Source of the DNA: Flavobacterium sp.
GTDB taxonomy: Bacteria; Bacteroidota; Bacteroidia; Flavobacteriales; Flavobacteriaceae
Direction: 5' to 3'
Assembly: GCA_016714905.1 (NCBI GenBank)
Contig: JADKBW010000007.1
Span: 141,843-205,842 of the forward strand
Length of the DNA stretch: 64,000 nt
Part shown: one piece after another, positions 54,878 through 64,000 of the stretch
Position numbering within the stretch: the stretch's first letter is position 1
Layout: the number at the start of each line of letters is the position of its first letter
Notes under the pieces: generated by a model
What the model was told of the DNA's origin: nothing
What the model saw: the letters and a program-made list of their open reading frames with translations, nothing else
The model's database searches: none
Program-made: the position numbers and the translations under genes

Positions 54878-54915
54878 AATTAACAATTAACTCCAATTCC
54901 AATTTCATAATTAAC

Positions 54916-54968
54916 AATTGATAATTAAAGGACAAAAATTATCAATTATCAATTATCCATTATCAATT
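54916..54968. repeat. ATCAATT heptamer repeat and hairpin between paaI and paaJ
   Basis: AATTGATAATT (54916-54926) pairs perfectly with AATTATCAATT (54937-54947). The latter begins four tandem heptamers, ATCAATT, ATCAATT, ATCCATT, ATCAATT (54941-54968). It ends nine bases before the paaJ start. It may be a weak mRNA hairpin within the operon. Confidence 0.85.
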
Positions 54969-54976
54969 AGAAGAAA

Positions 54977-56179
54977 ATGGAAGCATACATCATAGACGGA
55001 GCACGAACTCCAATCGGAAGTTACCAAGGAGCCCTAGCTGCTGTCAGACCAGACGATTTAGGGGCATTGGTAATCAAAACCGTAGTAGAAAAAAATCCAA
55101 ATATTCCCAAAGAGGCCTACGATGATGTGATCATGGGTTGCGCCAATCAAGCGGGTGAAGACAACAGAAATGTGGCCCGTATGTCATTGTTAATGGCTGG
55201 ATTGCCATATACAGTTCCTGGAGAAACTGTCAACCGTTTGTGCAGTTCGGGTTTGTCGGCGGTAATTCATGCGAATCGTGCGATTAAAGCTGGCGATGGA
55301 CATCTATTCATTGCCGGAGGCGTTGAGAATATGACCCGTGGACCTTTAGTCGTATCCAAACCTTCCGCAGCCTACGGAACCGATTCAAAAATGTACGATT
55401 CCAGTTTCGGATGGCGTTTCATCAATCCGAAATTGCATGAAATGTACGGAACGGATGCCATGGGAGAAACCGCTGAAAATTTAGTAGATAAGTACAACAT
55501 TTCACGCGAAGATCAAGATGCGTTTGCTTTGCATAGTCAACAAAAAGCAACCGCTTCCCAACTTTCAGGACGCTTGGCAAAAGAAATCGTACCTGTTGAT
55601 ATTCCACAACGAAAAGGTGATCCAGTCCTATTTGCGCAAGATGAATTCATCAAGCCAAATACTTCCATTGAAGGATTATCCAAATTGCGACCTGCCTTCA
55701 GAAAAGAGGGAAGTGTCACAGCCGGAAATGCGTCTGGCTTAAATGATGGTGCAGCAGCAATCATCATCGCCTCCGAAGAAGCGGTTTCAAAATACAATCT
55801 CAAACCACTCGCACGAATCGTAAGTTCTGCAGTAGTAGGAGTAGAGCCACGAATCATGGGAATCGGACCTGTAGAAGCAACAAACAAAGCATTAGACAAA
55901 GCCGGTTTGACTCTAGATCAAATCGACATCATCGAACTCAACGAAGCATTCGCAGCGCAAAGCATCGCCTGCATTCGTGCGTTAAGTCTAAAAGACAATG
56001 ATCCGAGAATTAATCCCAACGGTGGCGCCATAGCAATTGGACATCCATTAGGAATGACTGGTGCTAGAATCGCCTATTCGGCTGCATTAGAATTGCAATT
56101 AACAGGAAAAAGATACGCTCTAATTACAATGTGCATCGGCGTTGGTCAAGGCTACGCCGCAATCATAGAACGAGTTTAA
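54977..56179 (+). CDS. paaJ: 3-oxoadipyl-CoA thiolase PaaJ
   Basis: The thiolase splits 3-oxoadipyl-CoA to succinyl-CoA and acetyl-CoA. The 400-residue protein begins EAYIIDGARTPIGSYQGALA, has the nucleophilic Cys in NRLCSSGLSAV (residue about 90), the NEAFAAQS loop, the His in NPNGGAIAIGHPLGMTGAR and the second Cys in TMCIGVGQG. This is the complete thiolase pattern and the 400-residue length of PaaJ/PcaF. It is separated from paaZ by 134 bases without a clear terminator. Confidence 0.95.
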   Translation: MEAYIIDGARTPIGSYQGALAAVRPDDLGALVIKTVVEKNPNIPKEAYDDVIMGCANQAGEDNRNVARMSLLMAGLPYTVPGETVNRLCSSGLSAVIHANRAIKAGDGHLFIAGGVENMTRGPLVVSKPSAAYGTDSKMYDSSFGWRFINPKLHEMYGTDAMGETAENLVDKYNISREDQDAFALHSQQKATASQLSGRLAKEIVPVDIPQRKGDPVLFAQDEFIKPNTSIEGLSKLRPAFRKEGSVTAGNASGLNDGAAAIIIASEEAVSKYNLKPLARIVSSAVVGVEPRIMGIGPVEATNKALDKAGLTLDQIDIIELNEAFAAQSIACIRALSLKDNDPRINPNGGAIAIGHPLGMTGARIAYSAALELQLTGKRYALITMCIGVGQGYAAIIERV

Positions 56180-56313
56180 TTAAAAAAGATAAAAGAAAAT
56201 AGAAGCAAGAACCAAGATCAAATTAGTTAATTCAAAATTTTGGTCTTAGCGAGAAAATAGATTAAGAAAAACCTTTAACAAAAAACCATGCGGTTTATAA
56301 ATCAAAAAAACAT

Positions 56314-58822
56314 ATGGCGACAATCATGAATAAAACACAACATTACGTACTAGGAAAATGGACTTCAGCAACAGGAGAAGGAAAACCTTCCTACGATGCA
56401 GTTACCGGAGAATTCATCGCTGAAACATCAGTTGAAGGATTAGATATTCCAGCCATTTTACATTACGGAAGAACAACAGGCGGACAGCAATTACGCAAGA
56501 TGACCTTCCAAGAACGGGGAAATATGATCAAAAGTTTGGCGATGTATTTGACCAAACGCAAAGAACAATTCTACGAACTGAGTTACCGAACTGGCGCTAC
56601 CCGCGTAGATAGCTGGATCGACATCGAAGGTGGATTCGGAAATCTATTCGCCAATGCCTCGCTCCGAAAATTATTCCCCAATCAACCTTACCACGTAGAA
56701 GGAGATCCCATCGACTTATCCAAAGGTGGTCGCTTTATGGCGCATCATATTTTAGTTCCCAAGAAAGGCGTGGCAATTCATATAAATGCATTCAATTTTC
56801 CAATTTGGGGAATGCTCGAAAAGTGCGCCGTCAATTGGATGGCGGGCATGCCTGCGGTTGTTTTACCAGCACCAACTACGGCTTATCTAACCGAAGCTGT
56901 AGTAAAAGAAATAATCGCTTCGAACCTATTACCAGAAGGTGCATTGCAACTGATTTGCGGTACCGCCAAAAATATATTCGACACGGTTGAAAGCCAAGAC
57001 GTCATTACGTTTACAGGCTCAGCATCCACAGGACGTTTGCTAAAATCGCATCCTAGAATTATTCAGGAAGCGGTGCCATTTACCATGGAAGCAGATTCTT
57101 TAAATGCGTCTATTTTAGGAGCCGATGCCGTTCCTGGAACACCAGAATTCGACTTGTTCATCAATCAAGCGAGAAGCGAAATCACGGTTAAATGTGGTCA
57201 AAAATGTACCGCCATCAGACGTATGATTGTTCCCGAAAATCCTCTTGGATGATGTTCAAATAGCACTCGGAGAAGCATTGGATAAAGTCACCATCGGTGA
57301 TCCAAGATTGAAAGAAGTTCGCATGGGCGCCTTGGTTAGCAAAGAGCAAGTGGAAGTCTTAAAAAACAGAATTGGCGAATTGTCAAAATCTGCAAAAGTG
57401 GTGTACGGCGATTTGGAAAAAACAAATCTCATCGGCGCAACAGAAAAAGGCGCATTCGTGAGTCCAATTGTACTTCGAGAAGACCAGCCGTTTCAAAATA
57501 TAGCGGTTCACGAAACCGAAGCATTTGGACCAGTTTCAACCATAATGCCATACAAAAACATAGATGAAGCAATCGAATTCGCCCAAATGGGAAAAGGTTC
57601 TTTAGTGTCGTCTATCGTTACCAATAACGATGAAATTGCCAAAGAATATGTCATCAACGCCGCTTCACACCACGGAAGAATTTTAGTGCTAAATCGCGAA
57701 AACGCAAAGCAAAGCACAGGACACGGTTCACCATTGCCATTATTGGTTCACGGTGGTCCAGGTCGTGCGGGCGGTGGAGAAGAAATGGGCGGTGTTCGTG
57801 GGATCAAACATTATATGCAACGTTGCGCAGTGCAAGGTTCACCAACCACATTAACAGAAATCACTGGAATCTATCAACCGAACTCAAAATACAAAGAAAT
57901 CACGCAACATCCTTTTCAATACCATTGGGAAGATATCCAACCGGGTATGTCGTTGCGAACACACAACAGAACAGTTACCGACACCGATATTATCAATTTT
58001 GCGAATCTGACTTGGGATCATTTCTACGCCCATACCGATATCACTTCTTTAGATGGAAGTATTTTCAAAAAACGAACAGCGCACGGTTACTTTATTTTAG
58101 CCGCCGCTGCAGGTTTGTTTGTCTATCCGAATAAAGGTCCAGTGGCCGCAAATTACGGTTTAGAAGAATGCCGATTCTTACGTCCAATTTACCACAATGA
58201 CACGGTTTATGTGCGTTTGACATGCAAACAAAAAGTAGATCGCGATGTCGCATCTGCGGAACATCCAAGCGGAATTGTCAAATGGTTTGTTGAGGTTTTC
58301 GATGTCGAAGACGAATTGGTAGCCGTGGCAACAATCCTAACAATGGTGCAGAAAAAACAAGAAGTTTTTGTCGAAATGACCGAAGCAAAAATTGAGGAAT
58401 GCCTCAATAAATTAACTGAAAAAAACCAAACCAAAATGGGGAATTTAACGCCGCAACATTTGTTTGAACATTTAGAACAAGGTTATAAAATAATGTCGGG
58501 AGAGATTCAAGATTTCGAAATTTCAACACCCGAAAAGATTCTAGATAAAGTGCACAATTCGCTCTATAATTACGATAAATTCCAAAGGAATTGATTTCCA
58601 ATTAGCAGAAAAAGGCGAATTAGAAGACTTAAATCATCCCGATTTTAAAACCGCCAAACAGAAAATTTCGAAGCCAGAGAAGCCTACAAAACCTTTTTCA
58701 AAGAAAATCCCGAAGCCACAATGAAAAACATGGTTTTTGGCGAATTGAACCGTTACGAATGGTATCTGTTAGAACGAAAACATTTGAATCATCATTTTGA
58801 ACAATTTAATTTTATAGATTAA
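56314..58822 (+). CDS. paaZ: Bifunctional PaaZ (aldehyde dehydrogenase/oxepin-CoA hydrolase) with extra C-terminal domain, three frameshifts
   Basis: PaaZ opens the oxepin-CoA ring and oxidises the resulting aldehyde. Start ATG at 56314 or 56326 (MNKTQHYVLGKW). Residues 1-520 are an aldehyde dehydrogenase with the catalytic Cys in GQKCTAIRR and the Glu in FTMEADSLNA. Residues 530-690 are a MaoC hydratase (ANLTWDHFYAHTD). From about 58380 a third domain reads LTPQHLFEHLEQGYKIM and GELNRYEWYLLERKHLNHHF, like DUF1569/DinB proteins. Frame changes: +1 at about 57238 (extra C in AATCCTCTT), -2 or +1 at about 58580 and -1 at about 58665. All three leave good homology on both sides, so the gene reaches 58822. 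Confidence 0.88.
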
Positions 58823-58930
58823 TGATTGAACTTTCCACTTTGTTACAATCTTTGCTTCAAAGAAAAAGAAAAGGCAACCACTGCGGATCAGGCTTTTGAG
58901 CATTACAAAAGAAACAAGAATCAGTCAAGA

Positions 58931-59693
58931 ATGTCAACAGCCTACGAAAACAAATAAATGAAGAATACGTTAAAAAGAAATAAAAACCACATCCGAATTT
59001 TTCATCCTGAACAAAACTCCTTGCCAGGCAATATTTTAGCACAACTAGCCAACACTATTACTGAAGTTGGAAACAATGAAGATGTAAAAGTCATCATTCT
59101 TAAAAGTGGCGGAGATAGAACCTTCTGCGCTGGAGCAAGTTTCAAAGAACTCATCGCCATCAACGACGCAGCCACAGGAAAAGTATTTTTCTCAGGTTTT
59201 GCCAATGTTATCAATGCCATGAGAGAATGCCCGAAATTCATCATCGGACGCATCCAAGGAAAAACAGTAGGCGGCGGAGTAGGAATTGCAGCAGCAACTG
59301 ATTATTGTATAGCAACTAAATTCGCAGCCATAAATTAGTGAACTAAACGTCGGAATCGGCCCATTTGTAGTTTCACCAGCCATCGAAAGAAAATGGGCGT
59401 TTCAGCCATGTCACAAATCGCCATCGATGCCAATACATTTTACGATGCAAATTGGGCGAGAAGAAAAAGGATTGTTTGCCAATGTTTACGAAAACATCGA
59501 AGAAATAGACGAAGAAGTGCAAAAATTCGCAGAACATTTATGCACCTACAATCCAGAAGCAATGGTCGAAATGAAAAAGATATTTTGGAGAGGCACAGAC
59601 GATTGGGATAACCTATTAGCAGAAAGAGCCGCGATAAGCGGGCGATTGGTGTTATCGGATTTTACGAAAGAAACATTGAAGAAGTTCAAGTAA
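58931..59693 (+). CDS. Enoyl-CoA hydratase/isomerase family protein, several frameshifts
   Basis: A crotonase-fold enzyme of about 255 residues, probably used for the 2,3-dehydroadipyl-CoA hydration step (the PaaF role) in this operon; that role is inferred. Sequence in three frames reads HPEQNSLPGNILAQLANTI, GGDRTFCAGASFKELIAI, GKTVGGGVGIAAATDYC, then KLSELNVGIGPFVVSPAIER, KMGVSAMSQIAIDANTFYD, EKGLFANVYENIEEIDEE and the end SGRLVLSDFTKETLKKFK. Single bases are missing at about 58978, 59333 and 59390, and one is extra at about 59465. The start is uncertain: either ATG 58958, or ATG 58931 (MSTAYEN), which needs one more correction. Between paaZ and this gene (58823-58930) nothing else is coded with confidence. 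Confidence 0.82.
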
Positions 59694-59779
59694 AGACAAA
59701 AGGATTTTAGGTTTAGGTTATATGACCAAAACAAAACTAAAACCAGTCTATCAACTATTACCTAAACAAATCAACAAAT

Positions 59780-60375
59780 ATGATCTACGAATTCAAAGGG
59801 TTCATCCCGTCATCCACGAAAGTAGTTTTATCCACCCGCAAGCGGCGGTAACGGGCAACGTGATTATCGGAAAAGACGTTTATGTCGGTCCGGGCGCGGC
59901 AATTCGCGGCGATTGGGGAGAAATTATCATTGAAGACGGTTGCAATGTGCAAGAGAATTGCACCATTCATATGTTTCCAGGAAAATCGATGGTGTTGAAA
60001 GCTGGAGCGCATATTGGTCACGGAGCGATTATTCACGGCGCCAACATCGGCAAAAATTGCCTGGTCGGAATGAACGCTGTAATTATGGACGATGCAGATG
60101 TCGGGGATGAATGTATTATCGGTGCGTTAAGCTTTGTGAAAGCAGGAATGAAAATTCCCAATCGCAAAATGGTAGTCGGTAATCCAGCAGTAATCGTAAA
60201 AGATATATCAGATGAGATGATCGACTGGAAGACCAAAGGAACCGCCTTATACCAGCAGTTGCCAAAGGAATGTTATGAAACTTTAAAAGCTGTTGAACCT
60301 TTGCGAGAAATTCCAGCTAATCGACCAACTCAAGAATCGTTTTATAAAACATTAGAAGAATTTAAAAAAAAATAA
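59780..60375 (+). CDS. paaY: Hexapeptide-repeat protein PaaY (gamma-carbonic-anhydrase-like thioesterase), one frameshift
   Basis: PaaY is a left-handed beta-helix thioesterase that helps remove blocked CoA esters. The natural start is ATG 59780, giving MIYEFKGFIP; one G is missing at about 59809 so that the reading continues in the next frame as VIHESSFIHPQAAVTGNVIIG. Hexapeptide repeats follow, with the metal-binding His pattern CTIHMFPG and HIGHGAIIHGANIG, and the end ESFYKTLEEFKKK. The repaired length is about 198 residues, as in PaaY. An uncorrected reading from 59722 has an unrelated N-terminus. It is six bases from the following E2 gene. Confidence 0.88.
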
Positions 60376-60381
60376 AATACA

Positions 60382-61698
60382 ATGCCAATACTAGAATTCA
60401 AAATGCCTAAAATGGGCGAAAGTATTTCAGAAGCGACCATCATCAACTGGACTAAGAAAGTCGGTGATTTTGTGGAAGCGGAGGAAACTTTGGTGGAAGT
60501 TGCTACCGATAAAGTAGACAGTGAAATTCCGTCGCCATTTTCAGGAACGATTACCGAAATTCGCTTTCAAAAATACGATTGTTGCTTGGAAGTTTTGGCG
60601 TTGTCAGAAACAGATGGTAAAGCTACAGGAAAGAAGATAACTATTGGAAAAAAGAAGAAGCAAGAGCCAAGAACCAAGAAGCCAATATCAGTGCAAACAA
60701 AGTAACCGGAAATCAACAAACATCAAACCAACAACCGAAACCAAAACCTTCAACTCACAACACTGATGCGTTTATTTCGCCACTTATCATTAGTATTGCA
60801 CAAAAAGAAAACTTGTCGATAGAAGAACTGAAAACTATTCCTGGTTCCGGAACCGATGGTAGAATTCAAAAAAGCGATGTTTTCAATTATCTAAAAAGTC
60901 GAAAATATCCAATTCAGAGCATACCAACAACCAACAACCAACAACCAACAACTTCCTTTCCCAAGCCAAAAATCAATTTCGTCGAAGGCAAAGACCGCAT
61001 CATAGAAATGGATCGCATGCGCAAAATGATTGCCGATCATATGGTGTATTCGAAACAAACTTCGCCTCACGTCACTTCGTACATTGAAGTCGATGTGACG
61101 AATTTGGTAGATTGGAGAAACAAATACAAAGACGATTTTCAACATAAACACAACGAGAAACTCACGTTTTTACACCCATTTTTGTTGAGGCTGTAGCCAA
61201 AGCAATTCAAGATTTTCCAATGATTAATGTTTCTGTTGATGAGAAAAATATCATCGTTCATAGCGATATCAATATCGGAATGGCAACCGCTTTGCCTTCT
61301 GGAAACCTAATCGTTCCAGTGGTGAAAAACGCCAACGAGAAAAGCTTATTTGAATTGGCGAAAACCGTCAACCATTTGGCTGAAAGTTCTCGAAACAACA
61401 AACTCAAACCCGAAGAAATTCAAGGTAGTACGTTTACGATTTCGAATGTTGGCACGTTCGGAAGCTTGATGGGAACACCGATTATCAATCAACCAGAAGT
61501 CGCAATTTTAGCCTTTGGGATTATCAAAAAAAGACCAGAAGTTATCACTACCGAAAAGGGCGATGAGATTGCGATTCGAAGCATGATGTATCTTTCGCTA
61601 TCCTTCGACCATCAGTCGTTGACGGCTTTTTAGGCGGCTCATTTCTACGAAAAGTTGGTGACTATTTAGAACAATTTGACCTCTATACAACATTATAA
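60382..61698 (+). CDS. 2-oxoacid dehydrogenase E2 (dihydrolipoyl acyltransferase), three frameshifts
   Basis: The acyltransferase core of a branched-chain-type 2-oxoacid dehydrogenase. Domains in order: lipoyl domain with the lipoylated Lys in VEVATDKVDSEIPSPF, a linker, the peripheral subunit-binding domain SPLIISIAQKENLSIEELK, a second linker containing IPTTNNQQPTTSF (four AACAACC-type heptamers, 60924-60951), and the catalytic domain with SFDHQVVDGFLGG. One base is missing at about 60650, 61150 and 61607. Each time the next frame carries the expected sequence, ending DYLEQFDLYTTL at 61698. It starts six bases after paaY, so it is probably co-transcribed with the paa genes, and is followed by ilvE and E1. 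Confidence 0.87.
60924..60951. repeat. CCAACAA heptamer x4 inside the E2 gene
   Basis: Four exact CCAACAA units, the same heptamer in the same number as at 34861-34888 in the GSCFA gene. They encode TTNNQQPTT in the flexible linker between the subunit-binding and catalytic domains. Confidence 0.93.
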
Positions 61699-61709
61699 AA
61701 TTTTAGCTT

Positions 61710-62786
61710 ATGTCTTACAACATAAAAGTAACTCCAGCCTTAGTATCTAAAGTAGCTCAAGTCGATATCAACAACGTTCCAATGGGAATTGCGTTTACCG
61801 ACCATATGTTTATTTGTGAATACCAAAACGGCGCGTGGGTCAACCCAAGAATCGAACCTTTAGAAATGATACCAACACATCCAGCTGCGATGGCGTTGCA
61901 TTACGGGCAGGCGATTTTTGAAGGATTAAAAGCAACGATGGGCAAAAACAATACGCCTTTGTTATTTCGTCCAGATGAAAATGCGAAGCGAATGAATGTG
62001 AGTGCCTATCGTATGGGAATGCCGAATTTCCCTGAAGATTTGTTCGTAGAAGGATTGAAGCAATTGGTAGCTTTAGAGAAAAATTGGGTGCCTACACAAG
62101 AAGGAAGTTCCTTGTATTTAAGACCGTTTATGTACGCCGATGAAGCGTTTATCGGAATGCGCGCAGCAACCAGCTTTAAGTTTATTATTATGGCATCACC
62201 AGCTGGACCTTTCTTCAACAGAAGAATTAAGTTGTACGCGGAAACCAAATACGTTCGTGCCGTTAATGGTGGAACTGGTGAAGCGAAAGCAGCAGGAAAT
62301 TATGCTGGCGCGATTCGTCCAACCGAATATGCAAAAGCCAAAGGTTACGATCAAGTATTGTGGTTAGACGCTCAAGATTTTGAATACATTCAAGAAGTCG
62401 GCACGATGAATATTTTCTTTAAGATCGGAGGGAAATTTATCACGCCTGATTTGAGTGGATCGATTCTCTCTGGAATCACTAGATTGAGTGTCATTGATAT
62501 GTTACGAGCAAAAGGATTTGAAGTTACCGAACGTCCGATTACGATGACCGAAATCAAAGAAGCGTCTAAAAACAATTTGTTAGAAGAAGCCTTTGGAGTA
62601 GGGACAGCTGTTGGAATTGCCTTGGTGGAAGAAATTGGCAATGGCGATTTTGCCATTACATTGCCAGAAGGAAATCCGATTGGAGAGGAGATTAAGAATA
62701 TGTTTAACGATATGAAAACACAACGCATTGCAGATACTTTCGGATGGATTGTTCCTGTTGAAAGCTATGCGACGCAGCCCCGATAG
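61710..62786 (+). CDS. ilvE: Branched-chain amino-acid aminotransferase
   Basis: This PLP enzyme moves the amino group between branched-chain amino acids and 2-oxoglutarate; some members also accept phenylalanine. The 358-residue protein has the type II BCAT layout: HYGQAIFEGLKA (residues 66-77), LYLRPFMYADEAFIGM, the PLP Lys in KAAGNYAGAIRPTEYAK, and EVGTMNIFFKIGGK, with the late GTAVGIALVEEI. No frameshift is seen. It lies 11 bases after the E2 gene and 142 bases before E1. Its place here suggests a role in amino-acid breakdown as well as synthesis. Confidence 0.93.
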   Translation: MSYNIKVTPALVSKVAQVDINNVPMGIAFTDHMFICEYQNGAWVNPRIEPLEMIPTHPAAMALHYGQAIFEGLKATMGKNNTPLLFRPDENAKRMNVSAYRMGMPNFPEDLFVEGLKQLVALEKNWVPTQEGSSLYLRPFMYADEAFIGMRAATSFKFIIMASPAGPFFNRRIKLYAETKYVRAVNGGTGEAKAAGNYAGAIRPTEYAKAKGYDQVLWLDAQDFEYIQEVGTMNIFFKIGGKFITPDLSGSILSGITRLSVIDMLRAKGFEVTERPITMTEIKEASKNNLLEEAFGVGTAVGIALVEEIGNGDFAITLPEGNPIGEEIKNMFNDMKTQRIADTFGWIVPVESYATQPR

Positions 62787-62854
62787 AGCCGATATCCTTT
62801 GTGAGGTAACGAACAAAGAAAAAAAAAGCGAAAGGGAATTGTCCGCTAAAAATA

Positions 62855-62915
62855 AACCATTAAGGAATTAAGTTCATTAAGTTTTCGCTTAATTTTTCTT
62901 AATCTCTTAATGGTT
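62855..62915. repeat. Inverted repeat between ilvE and the E1 gene
   Basis: AACCATTAAG (62855-62864) pairs perfectly with CTTAATGGTT (62906-62915), and inner ATTAAG and CTTAAT motifs repeat, so a longer interrupted hairpin can form. The region ends 13 bases before the E1 start. No T tract follows directly. It may be an mRNA hairpin or another member of the short-repeat class. Confidence 0.7.
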
Positions 62916-62928
62916 CAAAAAAATAGAA

Positions 62929-64000
62929 ATGAAAGTTTTAGAAAGAACATTGAACAAAATTATTTTAGAAAAAGCATTTGCCACCATGGCGACCGCGAAA
63001 GCGATGACGGAATTGTATGAGGAGAACTTTAAAATTGTTTCCAAGTATGTACATGCAACTTCACGTGGACATGAAGCGATTCAAATTGCTGTGGCAATGC
63101 AATTGTTGCCGCAAGATTACGCCTTTCCGTATTATCGCGACGATTCGATGTTGTTGGGTATTGGCATGCGTCCGTACGATTTGATGTTGCAACTGATGGC
63201 GAAACGCGACGATCCGTTTTCTGGCGGACGAACGTATTATTGCCATCCGAGTTTGCGCGATGCTGACAAACCTAAGATTCCACATCAATCTTCCGCAACG
63301 GGCATGCAAGCGATTCCAGCAACCGGAGCGGCAATGGGATTTTGGTATCAAGAAAATATTGGAATAGAAGATAAAAATCAAGAAAAACCCATTGTCGTTT
63401 GTTCTTTAGGTGATGCCTCTGTGACCGAAGGCGAAGTAGCTGAAGCGTTTCAAATGGCGGCGTTGAAACAATTGCCGATTTTATATTTGGTGCAAGACAA
63501 CGGCTGGGATATTTCAGCGAATGCGAAGGAAACACGTGCCCAAAATGCGTTTGAGTACGCAAAAGGATTTTCACGGTATTGAAGCCATTTCGATTGACGG
63601 CGCGAACTTACCGAAAGCTATTTGGCGATTCAAAACGTATTGGAAACCATGCGAAAAGAACGTCGACCGTTTTTAGTGCATGCGAGAGTTCCGTTACTAA
63701 ACCACCATACTTCTGGTGTTCGAATGGAGTGGTATCGCGATGATTTGGACGAAGCGAAGACGAGAGATCCGTATCCCGTTTTGAAACAACAATTGTTAGA
63801 CGCTGGATTTACTGCAGCAGCTATTTCAAAAATAGAACAAGACGCCATTATAAAAGTCAAAGCTGATTTTAAGGAAGCGCAATTAGCGGAAGATCCAAAA
63901 CCGGAAGATTTGTTTACGCATGATTTTGCGCCAACACCGATTACGGAAGAAGTTGGAGAACGCAATCCACCTCGGGAAGACAAAGTCGTGATGGTCGATT
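62929..64000 (+). CDS. 2-oxoacid dehydrogenase E1 (fused alpha-beta), 3' end missing, two frameshifts
   Basis: The thiamine-diphosphate E1 component, of the type in which alpha and beta chains are one polypeptide. The window holds the alpha half and its junction to the beta half (GERNPPREDKVVMVD). Motifs are ATSRGHEAIQIAVAMQL, YYRDDSMLLGIGM and the ThDP motif GDASVTEGEVAEAFQMAALK with QDNGWDIS. One T is extra at 63568-63571 (as given a stop follows at 63582) and one is missing at about 63608; between them the other frame reads HGIEAISIDGAN. Downstream RKERRPFLVHARVPLLNHHT is in the original frame. It pairs with the E2 and ilvE just upstream. The gene runs off the end. Confidence 0.88.

Noticed and set aside
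59722..59779. N-terminal extension of PaaY
   Set aside because: The residues are unlike PaaY; the conserved MIYEFKGFIP start at 59780 is in the adjacent frame and needs only one base.
47943..60375. Recent horizontal transfer of the paa operon
   Set aside because: No integrase, tRNA junction or repeat boundary, and base composition looks like the neighbours; gene order is familiar for Bacteroidota.

Overview
The window comes from a member of the Bacteroidota, most likely a Flavobacterium or close relative. The evidence is AT-rich DNA, the gliding-motility/type IX secretion genes gldKLMN, several proteins with C-terminal type IX sorting domains, Bacteroidota-type promoters (TTG-N19-TAnnTTTG), little sign of Shine-Dalgarno sites, and flavobacterial families (DUF983, GSCFA, DUF6252-like lipoproteins, a PaaZ with an extra C-terminal domain). 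There is no rRNA, prophage, insertion sequence, CRISPR array or integrase. One tRNA is present, an initiator tRNA-Met.

Layout. 0-4.6 kb: gldK (5' end cut off), gldL, gldM, gldN and a terminator. 4.6-12.7 kb: FAD oxidoreductase, DUF983, ABC-F ATPase, small membrane proteins, an acyltransferase-like gene, pterin dehydratase and two tandem secreted leucine-rich-repeat proteins. 12.8-18.2 kb: tRNA-fMet, era, a membrane protein, a secreted nuclease-like protein and der. 18.3-22.5 kb: a TonB-receptor-like barrel and a secreted esterase. 22.6-25.9 kb (minus strand): M23 peptidase, MerR regulator, LemA and two TPM proteins. 26.3-29 kb: alaS. 29-36.7 kb: lipoproteins, a secreted M23 peptidase and a GSCFA protein. 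36.7-47.9 kb: four secreted or envelope propeller-like proteins flanking two TPR sensor kinases and one LuxR-type response regulator. 47.9-60.4 kb: a TetR regulator and a phenylacetyl-CoA degradation operon, paaEABCDGHIJZ-ech-paaY. 60.4-64 kb: branched-chain 2-oxoacid dehydrogenase E2, ilvE and a fused E1 that runs off the end.

How the parts relate. GldKLMN is the core of the type IX secretion machine, and five proteins in the window look like its cargo. The paa operon opens with a promoter and a perfect palindrome at the expected start of transcription, next to a TetR gene that is the obvious candidate repressor. Six bases after paaY comes a 2-oxoacid dehydrogenase/aminotransferase set, while no phenylacetate-CoA ligase (paaK) is present. 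This suggests phenylacetyl-CoA might be made directly from phenylalanine through phenylpyruvate.

Sequence quality is the main caveat. About twenty single-base frameshifts, many in short homopolymers, and two in-frame TGA codons interrupt otherwise intact genes, including essential alaS. They cluster at 12-33 kb and 54-64 kb and are absent from 0-12 kb and 33.4-54.4 kb. Most are probably assembly or read errors, so genes are annotated over their full reconstructed span. Two families of palindromic intergenic elements and several heptanucleotide repeats, two of them inside coding sequence, are the least explained features. No clearly new biological system was found.
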